This document shows, piece after piece, positions 1 through 5,624 of a DNA stretch of 6,314 nt. The DNA lies in assembly GCA_031364505.1 (NCBI GenBank), contig JANLWK010000215.1:1-6314 (forward strand), given 5' to 3'. The translations under genes and the position numbers were made by a program. A model generated the notes under the pieces. It saw nothing but the letters and a program-made list of their open reading frames with translations. It had not been told where the DNA came from and did no database searches. This stretch comes from JANLWK01 sp031364505. Lineage in GTDB: Bacteria > Eisenbacteria > RBG-16-71-46. Position 1 is the first letter of the stretch, and each line of letters starts with the position of its first letter.

Positions 1-346
1 CGGCGACGGGCCGCTGTCGCGCGCGGCGGCCGAGGCGCTCGCCGACGAGCGGCGCACCGGCATCGTGCCGTATTATCCGCTCGTCTCGGATGCCTGCTAC
101 GTGGCGTGGCGCGGAGACGCGCCGGAGACGATCGCGGCACATATGCCGGCCCTGGGGCGCGAGTACGCGCTGCCCACGGAGGACGCGCGCGCGCTCGATC
201 TCGATGTCGTGAGCCTCGGTCCCTGGGGGCACGACGCGCATGCGCCGTGGGAACGGGTGAACACCGAGTACGCCTTCGAGCGGCTGCCCGCGCTGCTCGA
301 GCGCGTGCTCGCGCGCTGCGGCGAGCAGGCGGGCGGCCGTGCGTGA
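1..346 (+). CDS. M20-family metallopeptidase, RocB-like (C-terminal end only)
   Basis: This is the 3' end of a gene that enters from the left; the reading frame is open from base 2 to the TGA at 344-346, giving about 114 residues. The segment reading VPYYPLVSDACYV, followed by GPWGHDAHAPWERV and a final hydrophobic helix, resembles the C-terminus of RocB-type arginine-utilisation proteins of the M20 zinc peptidase clan. In M20 enzymes a C-terminal histidine followed by an Asn/Glu-Glu/Arg motif provides a metal ligand, and the HDAH...ER segment is the likely equivalent here. The family hydrolyses amide bonds of small peptides or N-acylated amino acids in the cytoplasm; the exact substrate cannot be told from this piece. 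The next gene on the same strand, another peptidase, starts 33 bases downstream, which suggests a peptide-catabolic operon. The RocB assignment is from remembered motifs; a more general M20 deacylase is the alternative. Confidence 0.65.
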   Translation, partial: GDGPLSRAAAEALADERRTGIVPYYPLVSDACYVAWRGDAPETIAAHMPALGREYALPTEDARALDLDVVSLGPWGHDAHAPWERVNTEYAFERLPALLERVLARCGEQAGGRA

Positions 347-367
347 ACGACGACGGACATGCCGAAT

Positions 368-373
368 GAGAGG
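368..373 (+). promoter_or_regulatory. Ribosome binding site for the S9 peptidase (decides the start)
   Basis: GAGAGG lies six bases before the ATG at 380. The upstream in-frame ATG at 359 has no comparable purine-rich motif, so 380 is the better start and the protein is 709 rather than 716 residues. No promoter-like pair is evident in the 33-base gap after the preceding gene, so the site probably works on a read-through transcript. Confidence 0.6.
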
Positions 374-379
374 AACACG

Positions 380-2509
380 ATGACGGACTCCCAGGCCACG
401 CTCGACGCCGGGGCGGCGAACGCCTCCGACGCCACCGCCGCCGCGCCGCGCCGGCCCATGCGCGAAGAAGATCTGCTCGAACTGGTGTGGATCGCCGACC
501 CGCAGATGTCCCCGGACGGCGCGCACGTCGCGTTCACGCGCGTCGAGGTCGACGCGGCCGAGGACGCGTACCGCACGGCGCTGTGGGTCGTCCCCGTGGC
601 GGGCGGCGAGGCGCGGCCGCTGACGGCGGGCCCGCGCGACGGCCAGCCGCGATGGTCGCCCGATGGCCGCCGCATCGCGTTCGTACGGAAGCCGGACGGC
701 GAGAAGCCGGCGCAGATCCACGTGCTGCCGATGGACGGCGGCGAATCGGCGGCGCTCACGTCGCTGGAGAAGGGCGCGTCGAACCCGGCCTGGTCGCCGG
801 ACGGCACGCGCATCGCGTTCTCGAGCGAGACGAATCCGGCGCTCGACCGCGTGGCGCCGGGCGCCACGGCGCCCGTGAAGCCGAAGAACGAGCCGGGGCG
901 CGTTGTGACGCGCGTCATGTTCCGCGAGAACGACATCGGTTTCTACGACTTCGATCACCCGCAGCACGTCTGGGTGACCGACGCCCTCCACGACGAGCGT
1001 GGCGCCGGCGGCGCGCCGCGCCAGCTCACGACCGGGCGCTTCAATGAAGGGCCGCCGCGGTGGTCACGCGACGGCCGCTCGGTGCTGTTCACGAGCGACC
1101 GCCGCGAGGAGCCGTGGTTCGGGCTCGACGAGAACCGGCTGTACGCCGTCGCGGCCGACGTTGCGGCGCCGGTCGACGGCGCCGAGCGCGTCGCGGAGTT
1201 CCGCGGGCCCGTGCGCGAGTTCGCCGAGGCGGCCGACGGCCGCATCGCGGTGATCGGCGCGGTGCTGCCCGAGAAGCACAGTTCCTACGACCAGATGACG
1301 CTGCTCGAGATCGCCGGCGCGCGACCGGTGACGGCGCCGCGCGTGGTGCCGAAGACCGGCCGCACGACGTGGGGCGACGGCGTCAACTCGGATCAGCACC
1401 CGCCGCGCGGCGGCGGCAGCACGCCGCTCGCGTGGGCGGCCGACGGCGCCGCCGTGGTGGCCCTCGGTTCGCGCGAGGGCGCGTCGCGCCTCGTTCGCGT
1501 GGACGCGAAGACCGGCGAAGAGCGCGAGCTGACGCCGTCCGACCGCGACCTGATCGCCGGCACGGTGTCGGCCGACGGCCGCACGTGGGCGCTCACGCTC
1601 GGCAGCGTCGACCGCCCGGGCGATCTGTACGTGCTCGATGCCGAGAGCGGTGCCCTCACGAAGCGCTACGCGCCGAACGACGCACTGTTCGCGCGCGTGT
1701 CGCTCGGCAGCGTCGAGGAGGTGTGGCTGTCGTCGTTCGACGGGACGAAGATCCACGCTTGGATCGTGAAGCCCCCGGACTTCGACGCGACGAAGCAGTA
1801 TCCGCTCGTGCTCGAGATCCACGGTGGCCCGCATACCGCGTATGGCGTCGGGTTCTTCCACGAGTTCCACGTACTCGCGGGCGCCGGCAACGTCGTCCTC
1901 TACACGAACCCGCGCGGCAGCACGAGCTACGGCTGGGAGTTCGCGAACGTCATCCAGTACGTGTTCCCGGGCGACGACGCGAAGGACCTGCTCGCCGCGG
2001 TGGAGGCGGTCGTGGCGCGCGGATACATCGATCCGAAGAAGATCGGTGTCACCGGCGGCAGCGGCGGCGGGCTGCTGACGAACTGGCTCATCGCGCAGAG
2101 CGACCGCTTCGCGGCCGCATGCACGCAGCGCTGCGTGACCGACTGGGCGAGCATGATGTACTCGGCCGACTTCGCGATGTTCGGCCCGTTCTGGTTCCGA
2201 GCCCAGCCGCACGAGAATCCGCAGGAGTACGCCGAGCGGTCGCCCGGCACCTACGTCGACCGGATCCACACGCCGCTCATGATCCTCCACAGCGAGGAGG
2301 ACTGGCGGACGCCGATCGCGCAGGGAGAGATCCTGTTCCGCGCGCTCAAGTACATGAAGCGTCCGGTCGTGATGGTCCGCTTCCCGGGCGAGAACCACGA
2401 GCTGTCGCGCAGCGGCACGCCTTCACGGCGGGTCCAGAACCAGCGGCACATCCGGCGCTGGTTCGACCACTGGCTGCACGGCCTGCGGGCGGACGAGTAC
2501 GGGGTGTGA
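380..2509 (+). CDS. S9-family prolyl oligopeptidase / acylaminoacyl-peptidase-like serine peptidase
   Basis: The product is a 709-residue cytoplasmic serine peptidase of clan SC, expected to cleave short peptides (acyl-aminoacyl or dipeptidyl type). The N-terminal two thirds is a beta-propeller with PD40/WD40-like blades: MSPDGAHVAF at about residue 43, WSPDGRRIAF at 92, WSPDGTRIAF at 138 and WSRDGRSVLF at 228. The C-terminal alpha/beta-hydrolase domain, from about residue 470, has the oxyanion-side HGGPH (481-485), the NPRGS signature, and a full catalytic triad: Ser561 in GGSGGG, Asp641 in HSEEDW and His673 in GENHE. There is no signal peptide or membrane helix; a low-complexity Ala-rich stretch precedes the propeller. 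Length and domain order are normal for the family. The alternative ATG at 359 would add seven residues. The stop overlaps the next gene's start, so the two are translationally linked. Family assignment is secure; substrate preference within S9 (YuxL-like, S9C) is not. Confidence 0.95.
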   Translation: MTDSQATLDAGAANASDATAAAPRRPMREEDLLELVWIADPQMSPDGAHVAFTRVEVDAAEDAYRTALWVVPVAGGEARPLTAGPRDGQPRWSPDGRRIAFVRKPDGEKPAQIHVLPMDGGESAALTSLEKGASNPAWSPDGTRIAFSSETNPALDRVAPGATAPVKPKNEPGRVVTRVMFRENDIGFYDFDHPQHVWVTDALHDERGAGGAPRQLTTGRFNEGPPRWSRDGRSVLFTSDRREEPWFGLDENRLYAVAADVAAPVDGAERVAEFRGPVREFAEAADGRIAVIGAVLPEKHSSYDQMTLLEIAGARPVTAPRVVPKTGRTTWGDGVNSDQHPPRGGGSTPLAWAADGAAVVALGSREGASRLVRVDAKTGEERELTPSDRDLIAGTVSADGRTWALTLGSVDRPGDLYVLDAESGALTKRYAPNDALFARVSLGSVEEVWLSSFDGTKIHAWIVKPPDFDATKQYPLVLEIHGGPHTAYGVGFFHEFHVLAGAGNVVLYTNPRGSTSYGWEFANVIQYVFPGDDAKDLLAAVEAVVARGYIDPKKIGVTGGSGGGLLTNWLIAQSDRFAAACTQRCVTDWASMMYSADFAMFGPFWFRAQPHENPQEYAERSPGTYVDRIHTPLMILHSEEDWRTPIAQGEILFRALKYMKRPVVMVRFPGENHELSRSGTPSRRVQNQRHIRRWFDHWLHGLRADEYGV

Positions 2510-4068
2510 GGGTCCCGGCCGCGCGCGTTCTGCCGGTGCTCGCGGCCGCCGTGCTGCTGCTCCAGGCGTCGCTGCTGTTCCGCCCGGACCTGCGCACGCT
2601 CGACCGCCCGCTCACCGAGGACGGTTACTACGCGCTGACCATCGCGCGGAACATCGCGCACGGCCTGGGCGCCACGGCCGACGGCGTGCGGGCGACCAAT
2701 GGCTTCCAGCCGCTGTTCACGCTGCTCACCGTGCCGCTGTTCTGGCTCACCCGCGGACTGTTCGCGCCGCTGCGCGGCCTGCTGCTGCTCCACCTCGTCG
2801 TGCAATGGGCCACGGCGCGAGTGTTGGCGTCGGTCGCGCGCGAGGCGGCGCGCGGCATCGCCGCGCCGGTGTCGCCCGAGGAGTCGGAGCGCCGCGCCCG
2901 CGCGATCGGCGAGCTGACGGCGTTCCTCTATCTCGTCGCCGTCAACACGTTCCTGCAGCACTGGAACGGGCTCGAGACGGGCTTCGTCCTGTTCCTGCTC
3001 GCCGTCGCCTGGCGCGCCGACCAGCGGCTCGGTGACCAGGGCGGTCTCCGGGGCGCCGTGACACTCGGCATCACCCTCGGCCTCTGCGTGCTCGCGCGCA
3101 TCGACACCGCACTGCTCGTCGCCGTCGTATGCCTCGCCGAGTGGGCCGGTTCGCGTGGCCGTGCCGGCTCGCCGCGGCGCGCGCTCGCGATCGGTGCCGC
3201 GGCGTTCGCGATCTCGCTGCCGTGGTGGCTCTACAACTTCGTGGGCTTCGGCTCGCTCATGCCGACGAGCGGCTCGGCCCAGCAGGAGTTCGCCGTGTCG
3301 GGCGAGCGCATCGGCCGCATGATCACCGCCGTGCTCGCCGACGCGCTGCCGTGGATCTACGCGCGCCGCGGCGGCGACGTGGCGTGGGACGTGCTGCGGA
3401 TCGCCGTGCTCGCGCCCATCGCCTGGCTCGTCGCGCGGACCGTACGCGACGCGCGCGCAGGCGCCCCGTCCGCGCCGGGGGATGATGCGATCGCCCGCAC
3501 GACTCGCTTCGGCGGGCGGATGATCGCCTTCGCCGCCGTGCTCGCCGCGTGGTACTGCGCCTCGTCGTGGGCGTCGCACTTCTATGTGCGCTACCTGGCG
3601 CCGCTGATCCCCGTCGCCACGCTCGCCGCCGCGTTCGCGGCATGGCGCCTCACGCGCGGGCGGACCGGCCCCGTCGCCGCCGCGTGCGCCGCACTCGTGC
3701 TGGCGTTCGCGTTCGTGGTCGTGGCGCTCCACCAGGGGCGCGTGTTCGGGCGCAACGACTTCTACGCCGAGCAACTGGCGCTGGTGCGCCGCCACGTGCC
3801 CGATGCCGAGTGGGTCGCCTCGGGCCAGACCGGCACCCTGGGCTACTTCCGCGACCACGTGCTCAACCTCGACGGCAAGGTGAACCCCGAGGCCTTCGCG
3901 GCGCGCGCCGACATCGCGGGCTACGTGCGTCGCCAGGGCATCCGCTGGTTCTGCGACGAACCGTGGTTCGCGGAGCATTGGTTCGGCGCGCACCCTGAAT
4001 CGAACGGATGGCGGCTCGTGAGCCGCGAAGGCGCCTTCGTGCTCTACCGCTTCACCGGCCCGAGCTGA
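2506..4068 (+). CDS. GT-C fold membrane glycosyltransferase-like protein (ArnT/PMT/RgtA type)
   Basis: This is a 520-residue polytopic membrane protein. It starts at GTG 2506, which overlaps the TGA of the peptidase by four bases (GTGA), indicating translational coupling; no strong SD is seen. A first membrane helix (about residues 8-25) is followed by a loop with the acidic motif TEDGYY (37-42), then ARNIAHGLG and TNGFQPLF. This arrangement is typical of GT-C enzymes, where acidic residues in the first extracytoplasmic loop are catalytic and a polyprenyl-phosphate sugar is the donor. Many further Leu/Ala/Val-rich helices follow. The C-terminal 90 or so residues form a soluble domain with SGQTGTLGYF and NLDGKVNPEAF, also seen in bacterial GT-C proteins with an extracytoplasmic C-terminal domain. 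The acceptor (lipid A, wall polymer or protein) cannot be inferred, and the link to the peptidase upstream is unexplained. The frame is open for about 1.4 kb upstream of 2506, but that part lies over the peptidase and is not coding. Confidence 0.8.
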   Translation: MRVPAARVLPVLAAAVLLLQASLLFRPDLRTLDRPLTEDGYYALTIARNIAHGLGATADGVRATNGFQPLFTLLTVPLFWLTRGLFAPLRGLLLLHLVVQWATARVLASVAREAARGIAAPVSPEESERRARAIGELTAFLYLVAVNTFLQHWNGLETGFVLFLLAVAWRADQRLGDQGGLRGAVTLGITLGLCVLARIDTALLVAVVCLAEWAGSRGRAGSPRRALAIGAAAFAISLPWWLYNFVGFGSLMPTSGSAQQEFAVSGERIGRMITAVLADALPWIYARRGGDVAWDVLRIAVLAPIAWLVARTVRDARAGAPSAPGDDAIARTTRFGGRMIAFAAVLAAWYCASSWASHFYVRYLAPLIPVATLAAAFAAWRLTRGRTGPVAAACAALVLAFAFVVVALHQGRVFGRNDFYAEQLALVRRHVPDAEWVASGQTGTLGYFRDHVLNLDGKVNPEAFAARADIAGYVRRQGIRWFCDEPWFAEHWFGAHPESNGWRLVSREGAFVLYRFTGPS

Positions 4069-4092
4069 GCACCAGGTTCAGCGCCGCGCCGC

Positions 4093-4133
4093 GGGCCGCG
4101 CCCTGAGGGCCGGCGACCCTCGCCGCGCCGGCC
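4093..4133. terminator. GC-rich inverted repeats in the convergent gap; possible bidirectional terminator
   Basis: The 74-base gap between two converging genes holds several overlapping perfect stems. GGCCGGC (4108-4114) pairs with GCCGGCC (4127-4133); inside it CGGCGA (4111-4116) pairs with TCGCCG (4120-4125) around a CCC loop; GAGGG (4105-4109) can pair with CCCTC (4117-4121). Being symmetric, they would form in RNA from either strand. No T-run follows on either strand, so this is not a canonical intrinsic terminator. It may be a Rho-assisted or hairpin-only end, or simply a product of the base composition. Confidence 0.35.
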
Positions 4134-4142
4134 GCGCGCGAC

Positions 4143-4649
4143 TCAGTTGGAGCGGAAGTTCCCGAACTTGAGCTCGACGCCGAAATCCCCGCCCTTGAGC
4201 AGCGCGATCACGCCCTGCAACTCGTCCTTGCTCGACGAGGAGACGCGCACCGTGTCGCCCTGGATCGAGGACTGCACCTTCTTGAGCTTGGCATCCTTCA
4301 GGGTGCGCACGATGTCGCGCGCCATGTCGGCGGTGAGCCCGTCCTGGATCTCGATCTCCTGCCGCGCGCTGCCCATGGCGGCCGGCTGGACTACGCCCGG
4401 CTTCAGGTTCTTCAGCGGCACCTGGCGCCGCACGAACTTGCTCTGCAGCACGTCCCAGATCGCGCTGAGCTTGTACTCGTCGGGGCCCGTCAGGGTGATC
4501 TTCTTGTCCTTCTGGTTCAGCTCGATCCCGACCTTCATGCCCTTGAAGTCGTAGCGCTGGGTGATCTCCTTGGTCGCCTGGTCGACGGCGTTGTGGACCT
4601 CCATGAAGTCCACACCGGTCGTCACATCGAACGAGCTGGTGCTGGCCAT
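4143..4649 (-). CDS. yajQ: YajQ-family (DUF520) cyclic-di-GMP-binding protein
   Basis: The product is 168 residues, close to the roughly 163 of the E. coli protein, and collinear with the family along its whole length. It has FDV near the N-terminus (7-9), EVHNAVDQATKEI, RYDFKG (32-37), a central LKPG segment, then DAKLKKVQSSIQGDTVRV and the typical end KGGDFGVELKFGNFR. YajQ proteins are small soluble proteins made of two ferredoxin-like domains; members of the family bind cyclic di-GMP and act as effectors through partner proteins, such as a transcription factor in Xanthomonas. There is no membrane segment. The start at 4649 is chosen because GGGAGG stands five bases upstream and because homologues begin just before the FDV motif; the frame is open further upstream, but only through the Nudix gene. 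It follows the Nudix stop by 14 bases and is probably its co-transcribed partner. The identity is secure; the downstream partner in this organism is unknown. Confidence 0.93.
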   Translation of the reverse strand: MASTSSFDVTTGVDFMEVHNAVDQATKEITQRYDFKGMKVGIELNQKDKKITLTGPDEYKLSAIWDVLQSKFVRRQVPLKNLKPGVVQPAAMGSARQEIEIQDGLTADMARDIVRTLKDAKLKKVQSSIQGDTVRVSSSSKDELQGVIALLKGGDFGVELKFGNFRSN

Positions 4650-4654
4650 AGATG

Positions 4655-4660
4655 CCTCCC
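4655..4660 (-). promoter_or_regulatory. Ribosome binding site for yajQ
   Basis: GGGAGG on the minus strand, five bases before the ATG at 4649. It falls in the 14-base gap after the Nudix stop and sets the yajQ start; the longer frame to 5225 has no such site. Confidence 0.75.
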
Positions 4661-4663
4661 TGA

Positions 4664-5209
4664 TCAAGTCGCGCGGCGCCGCACGGCGGGCGCGCGCGTC
4701 AGTTCGAGTGCCGCGGCGAGGGGTCCGCCGCGAAGGATTTCGCGTGTGAGTGCCGCGATGCCGCGCCGTTGCGATTCCCACAGCACGCGACGCGACGCCT
4801 CGGCGAATGACACCCATTCGAATGCATCGTGCTCGCGCGACAAGCGCACCGCCGCCGCGGCCCCGACTTCGGCGGTGAGCAACGGCAGGATCAGGAGCTG
4901 GCCGCTGCGCACGTTCACGTAGAGCGTCGCGGTCTCCAGCCCCCACCAGCGCGCCGGCGTGAGCCCCGTCTCCTCGCGTACTTCCCGCTTCGCCGCGGCG
5001 AGCGGACCTTCGAACCGATGGCGCTTGCCGGTGACGGGCTGCCAGACGCCCGGCAGCACGCGACGTCCAGGGGCTCGTCGCAACAGCAGCAATTGCGTCC
5101 TGCGCCCCGAGCGGCGGAACAGGTACACCTCGACGTGAGTGCTGCGTGGCGCGGGCACGGGGCGGCAGGATACGCAGCTTGGACCCAAAAAACACACGCT
5201 TCGCTTCAC
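4664..5209 (-). CDS. Nudix hydrolase (NudB-like nucleoside triphosphate pyrophosphatase)
   Basis: The product has up to 181 residues and a perfect Nudix box, GX5EX7REUXEEXGU: Gly61, Glu67 and REVREETGL at 75-83 (numbered from the GTG at 5209). The two glutamates of the EE pair are the expected Mg2+ ligands. The strand before the box reads RRAPGRRVLPGVWQPVTG, a WQ.VTG pattern seen in NudB-type dihydroneopterin-triphosphate/dNTP pyrophosphatases, so a nucleotide substrate is likely but not proven. The domain is complete, soluble and cytoplasmic. The start is uncertain: GTG 5209 has no SD, and GTG 5158 or 5128 would remove an odd Cys-containing N-terminal stretch and still keep the whole domain, which begins near residue 26. 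It lies 14 bases upstream of yajQ on the same strand, and its 5' end faces the atp promoter divergently. I see no convincing promoter of its own. Confidence 0.88.
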   Translation of the reverse strand: MKRSVCFLGPSCVSCRPVPAPRSTHVEVYLFRRSGRRTQLLLLRRAPGRRVLPGVWQPVTGKRHRFEGPLAAAKREVREETGLTPARWWGLETATLYVNVRSGQLLILPLLTAEVGAAAAVRLSREHDAFEWVSFAEASRRVLWESQRRGIAALTREILRGGPLAAALELTRAPAVRRRAT

Positions 5210-5242
5210 AATCGGGCTTAATCATCGCGTGACACTTTCGGG

Positions 5243-5271
5243 TTGACCCCCCGGCGGCCTTTCCCTAGATT
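5243..5271 (+). promoter_or_regulatory. Sigma70-type promoter of the atp operon
   Basis: TTGACC (5243-5248, five of six matches to the -35 consensus) and TAGATT (5266-5271, four of six) are separated by exactly 17 bases. Transcription would start near G5277, about 73 bases before the atpZ start codon. A perfect small palindrome, GGGTTGACCC (5240-5249), overlaps the -35 box and could be a protein site or chance. The promoter sits in the 140-base divergent space between the Nudix gene and atpZ, and is the only good match I see there. Confidence 0.65.
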
Positions 5272-5276
5272 TCCCC

Positions 5277-5349
5277 GTCCGATCGGCACCCCATCGAGCT
5301 GGAATGGGGCGCTGGTTGCCCCACGAAGGCATCGTAAGGGGTTCGCGAT
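5277..5349 (+). promoter_or_regulatory. atp leader RNA with mutually exclusive hairpins; possible SD-sequestering switch
   Basis: Three stems can be drawn. Hairpin 1: CCCCAT (5289-5294) with ATGGGG (5304-5309), 9-base loop. Hairpin 2: TGGGGC (5305-5310) with GCCCCA (5318-5323), 7-base loop. Hairpin 3: CCCCACGA (5319-5326) with TCGT (5332-5335) and GGGG (5338-5341), two-base AA bulge and a five-base AGGCA loop. Hairpin 2 shares bases with both 1 and 3, whereas 1 and 3 are compatible. Hairpin 3 pairs the G-run of the atpZ ribosome binding site, so state 1+3 would close translation and state 2 would open it. The stems are seen directly; switching is inference, and no known riboswitch class is recognised. 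In GC-rich DNA, C-runs and G-runs can pair by chance. Confidence 0.4.
5336..5341 (+). promoter_or_regulatory. Ribosome binding site for atpZ
   Basis: AAGGGG, eight bases before the ATG at 5350. Its four Gs are the 3' arm of the base-paired hairpin 3 in the leader, so its accessibility may be controlled. Confidence 0.7.
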
Positions 5350-5595
5350 ATGACCGTTCCGGGCGGCAAGGACCCTCAGTATCGAGGGCTGCGCTCCGCC
5401 GGGCTGTTGCTCGCGATCCCCACGCTGCTGATCGTCTCGCCTCTCGTGGGCTTCTTCCTCGGCGGTTGGCTCGACCGGCGCTTCGGCACCGGTCCCTGGC
5501 TACTGATCCTCGGGCTCGTGCTCGGGTTCGTGGCGGGCGGCCGCGAGACCTACCAGATCTACCGGCGCTACCAAGAAGAGGAGAGTGGAGAGTGA
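5350..5595 (+). CDS. atpZ: AtpZ/AtpI-family small membrane protein of the ATP synthase operon
   Basis: This 81-residue protein has two membrane helices, about residues 16-38 and 48-64, joined by a short loop WLDRRFGTGPW, and a charged C-terminal tail (YRRYQEEESGE). The Gly-spaced first helix ending in FFLGGWLD and the second helix LGLVLGFVAGG are the hallmark of AtpZ-type proteins encoded just before F0 subunit genes. Family members have been linked to ATP synthase assembly and, with AtpI, to Mg2+/Ca2+ movement. The ATG at 5350 has an AAGGGG site eight bases upstream and lies downstream of a good promoter, so this is the first gene of the operon. Its stop overlaps a GTG by GTGA at 5592-5595. 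The next gene also begins with an AtpI-like domain, so two related assembly-type proteins stand in tandem. The family is clear; the precise role is not. Confidence 0.85.
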   Translation: MTVPGGKDPQYRGLRSAGLLLAIPTLLIVSPLVGFFLGGWLDRRFGTGPWLLILGLVLGFVAGGRETYQIYRRYQEEESGE

Positions 5596-5621
5596 CGCGG
5601 CCCGTCCGCTGTCGCTCCTGA
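5592..5621 (+). other. Nine-codon leader frame between atpZ and the AtpI-AtpB fusion
   Basis: GTG 5592 overlaps the atpZ stop (GTGA) and has GAGGAG (5578-5583) eight bases upstream, a better SD than that of the gene that follows. It reads nine codons (MTRPVRCRS) and stops at TGA 5619-5621; the fusion's ATG is three bases further, in the same frame. It could be a reinitiation leader. The alternative is that it is the original N-terminus of the next protein, cut by an in-frame TGA; all other genes here use TGA as stop, so recoding is unlikely. Whether it is translated is unknown. Confidence 0.3.
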
Positions 5622-5624
5622 ACC

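Noticed and set aside
97..936. Minus-strand frame of 279 codons across the first two genes
   Set aside because: Ser/Arg/Ala-rich with no recognisable domain, and opposite two supported genes.
1064..2398. Minus-strand frame of 444 codons opposite the peptidase
   Set aside because: Antisense shadow: the plus strand has the full catalytic triad and propeller repeats.
1060..2505. Open plus-strand frame joined to the front of the GT-C gene (about 1000 codons in all)
   Set aside because: It overlaps the well-supported S9 peptidase, is extremely Arg-rich and has no domain; it is open only because GC-rich codons avoid stops. The membrane protein starts at GTG 2506.
2251..3993. Long minus-strand frame (580 codons) opposite the GT-C gene
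   Set aside because: Composition is Arg/Glu/His-rich with no motif, and it lies antisense to a gene with clear helices and GT-C motifs.
4650..5225. N-terminal extension of yajQ to the ATG at 5225
   Set aside because: The extension runs through the Nudix gene in another frame, is Arg-rich, and the ATG at 4649 has a good SD and matches the family's N-terminus.
5304..5621. 105-codon frame starting in the atp leader and overlapping atpZ
   Set aside because: Arg-rich shadow frame of atpZ without a domain; its ATG is part of hairpins 1 and 2. Only its last nine codons are discussed as a possible reinitiation leader.
5619..5621. In-frame TGA as a recoded (selenocysteine or Trp) codon
   Set aside because: Six other genes in the window end in TGA, so it is an ordinary stop here, and no selenocysteine insertion-type hairpin is evident after it.
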